This document shows positions 58,947 to 64,000 of a DNA stretch of 64,000 nt, in pieces. The DNA lies in the NCBI RefSeq assembly GCF_003999975.1, contig NZ_RJAC01000008.1, positions 186,001 to 250,000 on the forward strand, read 5' to 3'. The translations under genes and the position numbers were made by a program. Each line of letters begins with the position of its first letter. The stretch's first letter is position 1. This DNA comes from Actinoplanes solisilvae. Its GTDB lineage: Bacteria > Actinomycetota > Actinomycetes > Mycobacteriales > Micromonosporaceae. The notes under the pieces were generated by a model. The model searched no databases and had not been told where the DNA came from. It was given only the letters and a program-made list of their open reading frames with translations.

Positions 58947-59796
58947 CGGACTCACCCCCGAGTAGCTCCTGTTCCTTCTTGCGCCACCGGTGCACCACGC
59001 CCTCCACGGCACGAATCGAGGCCTCGTCGAGTAACTCGACGATCTCCTCATAGCTGTAGCCCTGAAGCTTCAACGTCAGGATCGGCCGAATCCGATGACC
59101 TGCCCGGTCTAGACAATCGCGAATCGAGAGATCGCCGATGACAACGGCTTCCGGCCCCGACGCCTTATCGGGGCCGGAAAAGAGTTCCAAGTCGTCGTCG
59201 TTCTGCAGCAGGAGCGGATTGCCTCGTCGGCGGCGTCGCCATGCGCGCAGCTCGTTCGGAAAGAAGAAGACACAGGCGCCCAGGAAGTAGGTGCTGAGAC
59301 AAGCTCCGCCGTCAGGTCTCCAGACCTCGGTTATCAACGCTTTCTCACGGAACCACGGCAAGGCCTTGGCGACGATGATATCGGCGAGGTCGTCCCGGGC
59401 GTGCGCGTCGCGGCACAACTGGTCGATCTCCTCGGCGGACGGCTCGAGATCGAACCCACGGGCCGCGGTTCGCCGGAAGATCTCGCCCGAGTGCATCCAC
59501 GCGCGAAGCACAGCCAGGGCATATCGCGCGAGTTCGTCGGCGAATCTTTCGTAGAGGGGACCCGCGAAGTCGACGGCTGTGAGCGCCGAGACCAATTCCT
59601 GGTCCGCTGAGCAACGCTGTTCGTTCTCCTGCCACGTGCGGACCCCTTCGGCGCCGGCGAACGCCATCTCGTCCAGAAGCTGAGCCGCAGGTGTCTCGGT
59701 ATCGAGGCCGAGAGGAATCTCCGGCTCGGGCCGATCGCTGCATCGCGGATCGGCCGGATCTTGCTCAGCCTGGGCGCCGTCGCCGCCTATCACCAC
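58933..59796 (-). CDS. Divergent sigma-70-like protein (regions 2 and 4)
   Basis: About 287 aa from the GTG at 59796 (GAGAGGG ahead); the frame is open further upstream. Region-2-like part: YERFADELARYALAVLRAWM and later ADIIVAKALPWFREKAL, ending YFLGACVFFFPNELRAWRRR. Region-4-like part: RPILTLKLQGYSYEEIVELL then RAVEGVVHRWRKKEQEL. This is the pattern of a group of ECF-like sigma factors with inserted segments. It overlaps and probably co-translates with the ATPase-XRE-DUF5753 gene, which may control it. GC is lower than in neighbouring genes. Promoter recognition is untested. Confidence 0.75.
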   Translation of the reverse strand: MVIGGDGAQAEQDPADPRCSDRPEPEIPLGLDTETPAAQLLDEMAFAGAEGVRTWQENEQRCSADQELVSALTAVDFAGPLYERFADELARYALAVLRAWMHSGEIFRRTAARGFDLEPSAEEIDQLCRDAHARDDLADIIVAKALPWFREKALITEVWRPDGGACLSTYFLGACVFFFPNELRAWRRRRRGNPLLLQNDDDLELFSGPDKASGPEAVVIGDLSIRDCLDRAGHRIRPILTLKLQGYSYEEIVELLDEASIRAVEGVVHRWRKKEQELLGGESGEQQ

Positions 59797-60104
59797 CGTC
59801 GCCCTCTCGGTCGCCACTCGTCGGGCCGGACCCGGCAGGTGGGATCGGCTTTCATCGCCGGGCGCCCCGTTGCGCCGTAGATGAAGACGTTCCTTGTAAG
59901 TACAGGGGCCGGATTCACCCCACGCGCCCTGTCGCCCTTCCACCCGACCGGGGGATCCCCACGTGGTCGCGCCCCTTGGCTCGTGGGTTTACCTGCTGCT
60001 TCGGACATACAGACGACGTCCACAAACCATCCTGTATGGAGGCAATCGATGGCGTCATCACCTGCGAGGAAGCTCACCACCGTCGATCGCGAGAGCGTGA
60101 CAGC
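59797..60104. other. Divergent intergenic region upstream of the sigma-like gene
   Basis: About 308 bp without a clear gene and lower in GC. On the plus strand, GGAGG at 60038-60042 precedes an ATG at 60049 that opens a 19-codon ORF (MASSPARKLTTVDRESVTA) ending at 60108, just overlapping the GTG of the next gene. This may be a leader. An alternative ATG at 60036 is in frame with the downstream membrane protein. Confidence 0.35.
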
Positions 60105-60284
60105 GTGACGAACATGCTGCCGTGGGTATTGGTCATCCTGCTGCTGTCGCTGTTGTGTGCGGTCACGACACACCACCTTTGGCTGTCCCGAGGAGGCACT
60201 TCATTGCAGGCACTCGGCGCCTCCGGCACCGCTGGCGCAGCTACCTTCGGCATCGGGATAACCCTGCTCAACACCTTGAACTAG
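60105..60284 (+). CDS. Small membrane protein, unknown function
   Basis: 59 aa from the GTG at 60105 (GAGAG ahead), or 56 aa from the ATG at 60114, or 82 aa from the ATG at 60036. One strong transmembrane helix (MLPWVLVILLLSLLCAVTTH) and a second hydrophobic Gly/Ala segment at the end (GASGTAGAATFGIGITLLNT). I do not recognise the family. It is divergent from the sigma-like gene and might be its output or partner, but nothing in the sequence proves this. Confidence 0.5.
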   Translation: MTNMLPWVLVILLLSLLCAVTTHHLWLSRGGTSLQALGASGTAGAATFGIGITLLNTLN

Positions 60285-60334
60285 ATCCTGCGATCACGGC
60301 GGTAGGTGCGTGAGGTGAGGATGCGCGAGGAGCC

Positions 60335-61285
60335 TCATCTTGCCAAGCAGGCGACCGCGAAGAGGGCGGCGAGGACGCCGTACAGGTGCACGGTGTGAAG
60401 TCGCTCGCGCAGCAGCGACCGGCTCAGCAGGAGGGTAATCGCCGGGTAGAGGGAGGCCACCACCGCCGCCGGGGCCAGAGCTGACGCGGCGGCCACGATG
60501 AAAGCCGCGTCGGCCACGGCGTCGGCGACCCCTACAACAGAGATCGAGACGGCGGCACCCACGCTGATCGGTAGCACCAGTCGACGACGCGACCGAAGCT
60601 GGGTGGACGCCACAGCCGGTTTCGCCTCAGACGACGAGGTCGGGGCCGGGGCTGGGCAGGCGGTACGGGTCCGGGCTCGGGCAAGGACAACAGCCAAGGC
60701 TACGGCTGCCACGCCGGCGATGATGCGGGCCAGGGCCACTGACCAGAACTGGTCGGCCGCACCGGCCTCGTGCAGCAGGACGAAGTAGACGCCGAAGCCC
60801 AGGGCGGCGCCTATCGCGCACAGGTCGGCCAATCGGCGCGAGCGAGTGCGAGCGGCGCCGGTGCCGGCGTCGGCGGACACGGGCCAGCTCGACATGGTGA
60901 CGCCGGCCAGCCCCACCACGACACCGACCGCAGCCAGGACGCCGAGACGTTCGCCGTGCAGGAGGCCCCAGACGACCGGGACCAGGGCGGCGACGGCGGC
61001 GATCGGGGCGACCACGGCGAGGGAACCGTCGCGCATCGCCCGGTAGAGCAGCCCCATCGCGGGCAGGCCGACAAGTCCGGCGGCGACGCCAAGAAGCAGG
61101 CGGGGGTCGTTCGGCGGGGGAAGGCCGCGTACCGCCACTGCCACGAGCGCCAGCAGCATGGCCGCGAGCTTCGAGCCGATCAGGATGGTCAGGACCGGCA
61201 GACGGCGGGCGAGTAGCCCGGCCAGGAAATCGGAGAGTCCCCACGCTACGGCCGCGAGGACTGCGGCCGTCATCGCCCAACCCAC
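60335..61285 (-). CDS. EamA/DMT-superfamily transporter
   Basis: A 316-aa polytopic membrane protein with ten predicted helices in two EamA halves: AAVLAAVAWGLSDFLAGLLA, LLGVAAGLVGLPAMGLLYRA and VVGLAGVTMSSW in the first; DLCAIGAALGFGVYFVLLHE, ALAPAAVVASLYPAITLLLS and LYGVLAALFAVACLAR in the second. A long cytoplasmic loop rich in Thr/Ser/Pro (ARTRTACPAPAPTSSSE) separates helices. The family exports metabolites or amino acids; the substrate is unknown. The ATG at 61273 is an alternative start. Confidence 0.87.
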   Translation of the reverse strand: MGWAMTAAVLAAVAWGLSDFLAGLLARRLPVLTILIGSKLAAMLLALVAVAVRGLPPPNDPRLLLGVAAGLVGLPAMGLLYRAMRDGSLAVVAPIAAVAALVPVVWGLLHGERLGVLAAVGVVVGLAGVTMSSWPVSADAGTGAARTRSRRLADLCAIGAALGFGVYFVLLHEAGAADQFWSVALARIIAGVAAVALAVVLARARTRTACPAPAPTSSSEAKPAVASTQLRSRRRLVLPISVGAAVSISVVGVADAVADAAFIVAAASALAPAAVVASLYPAITLLLSRSLLRERLHTVHLYGVLAALFAVACLAR

Positions 61286-61967
61286 GTCTGTCAGGTGTTC
61301 CGGTTGTCACGGCGGGATACGCAAGTAGGCATGCGGTGATGATGCCGACCGCAAAGCCGCAGGTCAGTCCCTCGATCAGGGCCGTCCCGTCAGGGGACCC
61401 CCGAACTAGCGGGTCGGCCTCGATGGGAGGAGCTGCGACGGGAGGAACAGCAGCGGCGGGGAGGGGGCGGCGCCGAGTGCGGGAGCCGGGTACGCGACCC
61501 CACGGCTTGTAGACCGAGAGCACGGTGGCCACACTCAACAGGGTCAGCGACACGATCGGGGGCATGATCAGGCTGCTCGTGTCGAAGCCCGGGTCGGCAC
61601 CGGCGGCGACCTCGACGCCGTACGCCTGAATCGCCGACATGCCGGGCCGCAGCAGGATCAGGATCAGGGTGCAGAGCGCGACGTTGAGCACCAGCTTCAC
61701 GGCCACCCACCAGTAGCGGATCAGCCCCCACCGCGTCCCGGCGCCGAGCACGACGCCTGTCGCCAGGCAGATCAGGCCCGAGATCAGCATCGGCCACACC
61801 ACGAACGTTCCGAGCGCCTGATAGGCCAGCCCGCGCCGCGCGGGATCGTCGCTGAGCCCGCCGACGCCGACGAGCACTGCCACGAGCACGTCGACGCCGA
61901 TCCAGGCGCCGGCCGACACGATGTGCAGCACGAGCCACAGCTTGCGATGCGCGGGCTTCAGAACCAT
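60627..61967 (-). CDS. DUF2269-like membrane protein whose frame runs on through the EamA gene
   Basis: The convincing part is about 226 codons, 61967 to about 61290. Four membrane helices are visible (LWLVLHIVSAGAWIGVDVLV, VVWPMLISGLICLATGVVLG, WVAVKLVLNVALCTLILILL, IMPPIVSLTLLSVATVLSVY). This matches DUF2269-like proteins of about 160 aa, followed by a proline-rich stretch and a further hydrophobic segment (GLTCGFAVGIITACLLAYPA). No stop occurs in frame before the EamA gene, so the formal ORF overlaps EamA by 659 bp with an arginine-rich shadow sequence. A lost stop or a frameshift near 61290-61400 is likely. Confidence 0.6.
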   Translation of the reverse strand: MVLKPAHRKLWLVLHIVSAGAWIGVDVLVAVLVGVGGLSDDPARRGLAYQALGTFVVWPMLISGLICLATGVVLGAGTRWGLIRYWWVAVKLVLNVALCTLILILLRPGMSAIQAYGVEVAAGADPGFDTSSLIMPPIVSLTLLSVATVLSVYKPWGRVPGSRTRRRPLPAAAVPPVAAPPIEADPLVRGSPDGTALIEGLTCGFAVGIITACLLAYPAVTTGTPDRRGLGDDGRSPRGRSVGTLRFPGRATRPPSAGPDHPDRLEARGHAAGARGSGGTRPSPAERPPPASWRRRRTCRPARDGAALPGDARRFPRRGRPDRRRRRPGPGRLGPPARRTSRRPGCGRCRGGAGRRHHVELARVRRRRHRRRSHSLAPIGRPVRDRRRPGLRRLLRPAARGRCGRPVLVSGPGPHHRRRGSRSLGCCPCPSPDPYRLPSPGPDLVV

Positions 61968-62076
61968 GCGGCCAGCGTGCGCGAATCCGGGATCCGGCGA
62001 ATCCGTTCCGGGGCGGCTGCCCGCGTACGCCCTCCGTCGTACGCAAGGAGGCCGTGCTCGTGGCACCGTGTGGGGC

Positions 62077-63129
62077 ATGCGCACCCGTGACCTGGTTGTT
62101 CCCAGTGTGCTGGCGGCCGTCGGGCTGGCGGGGACGATCCCGGTCTTCGACCTCGCGGGACGGCCCGTCGAGGTCGCCGCGGTGGTCCTCGTGCTCGCCG
62201 CTGCTTCCGTGACCGTCGCCGCCCGCCGATGGCCCGGCCCGGTCCTGCTGGCCGTCGCCGCGATCACTTCGGTCTATCTGGTCGCCGGCTACCCGTACGG
62301 GCCGATCTTGCTCTCGTTCGGTGTCTCCGTCTTCACGGTGGCCCGGCGGCTGCCGATCCCGGAGGCGCTCGCCTGGTCCGTGCCCGCCCTGGTGCTGCTG
62401 CTCGTGCACGTTTCGACGACCGGGGTGGAAGGGATCGTGCCCGGCCTGGCCTGGGTGGTTGTGCCGTTCACGCTGGGTGCCGCCCGCCGTTCGGTCGTCG
62501 AGGCGCAGGCGAAGCAACGGGCCGAGTCTGAGCAACGGGCCGCTGACGCTGAGCGCCTGCGGGTCGCCCAGGAGGTGCACGACGTGGTCGGCCACGGGCT
62601 GGCGGCGATCCAGATGCAGGCCGACATCGCGCTGCACCTGCGCGACAAACGCCCCGAGATGGCTGTCGAGGCGCTGACCGCGATCAGTGCCGCCAGCGCC
62701 GAAGCCCTCGACGAGCTGCGGGCGACGTTGGCGGCGCTCACCACCCCGGCTCCTGGCCTGGCGAAAGTGGACGACCTGGTCGCCCGGGTCCGCGGCGCCG
62801 GTGTGGACGTCGATCTGACCGTGGACGGCGCTCCGAGCCCGCTGCCCGCGGCTGCCGATGTCGCCGCCTATCGGGTGCTGCAGGAGGCGTTGACTAATGT
62901 CGTGAGGCATTCGGCGCGTCCGCGGGCGCGGGTGACGATCAGACATCGTACGGAATGGGTTGATCTGTCGGTCTCGAACCAGGCGCTCGGTCGGGGGCAC
63001 GTCGACGGCTTCGGCATCACGGGCATGCGCCGCCGGATCGAGCAGGTCGGCGGCACGCTGACGGCCGGGCACGAGGATCCGGTGGCCTTCGCCGTGCACG
63101 CCGTGATCCCGAGGGAGCGCCGGCCGTGA
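62077..63129 (+). CDS. Sensor histidine kinase (NarL-type two-component system)
   Basis: A 350-aa protein. Four to five N-terminal membrane helices (VPSVLAAVGLAGTIPVFDLA to about residue 145) form the sensor. The dimerisation/phosphoacceptor helix is RVAQEVHDVVGHGLAAIQMQ (His near 170), the N-box QEALTNVVRHSARPRA, and a short G-box GFGITGMRRRIEQVGG; the usual DxGxG stretch reads NQALGRG. This is the HisKA_3 type common in actinobacteria. It overlaps the response regulator by GTGA, so the pair is translated together. The signal is unknown. Confidence 0.9.
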   Translation: MRTRDLVVPSVLAAVGLAGTIPVFDLAGRPVEVAAVVLVLAAASVTVAARRWPGPVLLAVAAITSVYLVAGYPYGPILLSFGVSVFTVARRLPIPEALAWSVPALVLLLVHVSTTGVEGIVPGLAWVVVPFTLGAARRSVVEAQAKQRAESEQRAADAERLRVAQEVHDVVGHGLAAIQMQADIALHLRDKRPEMAVEALTAISAASAEALDELRATLAALTTPAPGLAKVDDLVARVRGAGVDVDLTVDGAPSPLPAAADVAAYRVLQEALTNVVRHSARPRARVTIRHRTEWVDLSVSNQALGRGHVDGFGITGMRRRIEQVGGTLTAGHEDPVAFAVHAVIPRERRP

Positions 63130-63776
63130 TCACTGTGCTGCTGGCCGACGACCAAGATCTCGTACGCCTGGGTCTGCGGGCTTTGTTCGAGGCGTCCGAG
63201 GACTTCGCCGTGGCCGGTGAGGCCGCCGACGGTCTGGCCGCCGTGGCCGAGACCCGCCGCACCAGGCCCGACGTCGTGCTGATGGACATCCGCATGCCCG
63301 GCATCGACGGCCTCGAAGCCACTCGCCGCATCGTCGCCGATCCCGCTCTGACCGGCACCCGCGTCGTCGTCCTGACAACCTTCGAGCACGACGAGTACGT
63401 CTTCACGGCCTTGCGCGCCGGGGCCAGTGGCTTTCTGCTGAAGAACACGAGCCCGCCGGCGCTGCTCGACGCGGTCCGCACGGTCGCCGACGGCGGCGCC
63501 CTGCTCGCGCCGTCGGTCACCCGTACGCTGATCCGCGAGTTCACCGGCCTGGCCCCGCGCGCGGTCACCCCGCACCCGCAGCTCGACCGCCTCACCGAGC
63601 GGGAACGCGAGATCGTCACCCTGGTCGCCGCGGGCCTGAACAATCACGAGATCGCCGAACGCCTGCTGGTCAGCCCGGCGACGGCCCGCACCCACGTGAG
63701 CCGCTCGATGACCAAACTCGGCGCCCGCGACCGTGCTCAGCTGGTCGTGTTCGCCTACCAGTCAGGCCTCGCCTGA
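63126..63776 (+). CDS. NarL/LuxR-type response regulator
   Basis: A 216-aa protein from a GTG. Receiver domain: acidic pair LLADDQDLVR, phosphoacceptor Asp in DVVLMDIRMPGIDG (near 54), VVVLTTFEHDEYV and the Lys in GFLLKNTSP. C-terminal LuxR HTH: LTEREREIVTLVAAGLNNHE then IAERLLVSPATART. It is the partner of the kinase just upstream; target genes are not evident, though such systems often regulate adjacent transporters. Confidence 0.93.
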   Translation: MITVLLADDQDLVRLGLRALFEASEDFAVAGEAADGLAAVAETRRTRPDVVLMDIRMPGIDGLEATRRIVADPALTGTRVVVLTTFEHDEYVFTALRAGASGFLLKNTSPPALLDAVRTVADGGALLAPSVTRTLIREFTGLAPRAVTPHPQLDRLTEREREIVTLVAAGLNNHEIAERLLVSPATARTHVSRSMTKLGARDRAQLVVFAYQSGLA

Positions 63777-63779
63777 AGA

Positions 63780-64000
63780 TCAGGGTTTGCCCAGCTCGCG
63801 CCAGCTCTTCTCGCTCACCTCGACGCCGAACCTGTCCGCGGCCCGCTTGATCCGTTTGAAGGCCTCGTCGCGTTCCGCGTCGGTGACGTCCTTGACCTGG
63901 TCGAAGCGGGCCAGCGCGTTACGCACGTGCTTGGCGTCGCTCAACGGTTCCTTGCGTTCGCGGGGGAACGCGAAGGCGCTCTCGGGCAGCGCGTTGCGGT
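63780..64000 (-). CDS. DUF6582-type small protein, 5' end outside the window
   Basis: A partial gene: 72 codons visible, stop at 63780. The frame reads RNALPESAFAFPRERKEPLS then HVRNALARFDQVKDVTDAER and FGVEVSEKSWRELGKP. This matches a short actinobacterial family (DUF6582) of about 75-80 aa, so only a few N-terminal residues are missing. Function is unknown. It is convergent with the response regulator. Confidence 0.8.
   Translation of the reverse strand, partial: RNALPESAFAFPRERKEPLSDAKHVRNALARFDQVKDVTDAERDEAFKRIKRAADRFGVEVSEKSWRELGKP

Overview
The window is chromosomal DNA from a high-GC actinobacterium, most likely of the Actinoplanes / Micromonosporaceae type. That placement rests on pervasive GC-rich third positions, many GTG starts, GTGA/ATGA stop-start overlaps, many LuxR-family LAL regulators, a WhiJ-like XRE-DUF5753 domain, a DUF6582 protein and a secreted GH18-ricin chitinase. 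It is inference from family content, not from a marker gene.

Layout. 0-3.3 kb: a cytoplasmic beta-helix protein under a LacI regulator, with two palindromes between them. 3.3-4.8 kb: a lower-GC, frame-broken gene carrying a HEPN-like motif. 4.8-8.3 kb: a stand-alone MurG homologue and cytochrome bd oxidase (cydAB). 8.3-30 kb: six large LAL-type LuxR regulators, one of them an internally duplicated 1465-aa protein with two HTH domains. They are interleaved with an alpha/beta hydrolase, a PucR regulator, a PrsW-type protease, a shortened CadD and a carboxymuconolactone decarboxylase family protein. 30-41 kb: small metabolic, secreted and stress genes (GNAT, lipoprotein, PhoX-type phosphatase, HAD, SIMPL, APH-like kinase, MBL hydrolase, Usp, TetR, Zn-alcohol dehydrogenase). 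41.4-45.3 kb: a tightly coupled set of acyl-CoA dehydrogenase, PIG-L deacetylase, NodS-like methyltransferase and GT2, with an SDR in front. 45.3-46.8 kb: ChaB/Rho-N, DUF1905 and DUF302 genes.

46.8-48.3 kb holds a dense minus-strand array of 13 recognisable tRNA genes plus one 60-nt tRNA-like stub. Four of the tRNAs have C at position 33, and two have leucine anticodons but short variable loops. Just upstream is a self-contained small transcription unit for a 40-aa peptide, followed by a terminator, and then two perfect DnaA boxes. 48.8-55 kb: VOC protein, SDR, two flavoproteins, NAD(P)-binding protein, enoyl-CoA hydratase and an AadA-like nucleotidyltransferase. 55.2-56.7 kb: a chitinase whose promoter lies inside an inverted repeat. 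56.8-59.8 kb: a translationally coupled pair, a divergent sigma-like protein and a protein that joins a LAL-type ATPase to an XRE-DUF5753 regulator. 60-64 kb: small membrane protein, EamA transporter, DUF2269-like membrane protein, a histidine kinase / response regulator pair and a partial DUF6582 protein.

A second theme is gene decay. Besides the frame-broken HEPN-like gene and the shortened CadD, I find short stubs resembling an aldehyde dehydrogenase, an alpha/beta hydrolase, a zinc alcohol dehydrogenase, an NAD kinase and a GNAT acetyltransferase in the gaps between intact genes. I saw no CRISPR array, rRNA, intact transposase or integrase. All family calls were made by reading the sequence; no database search was run.
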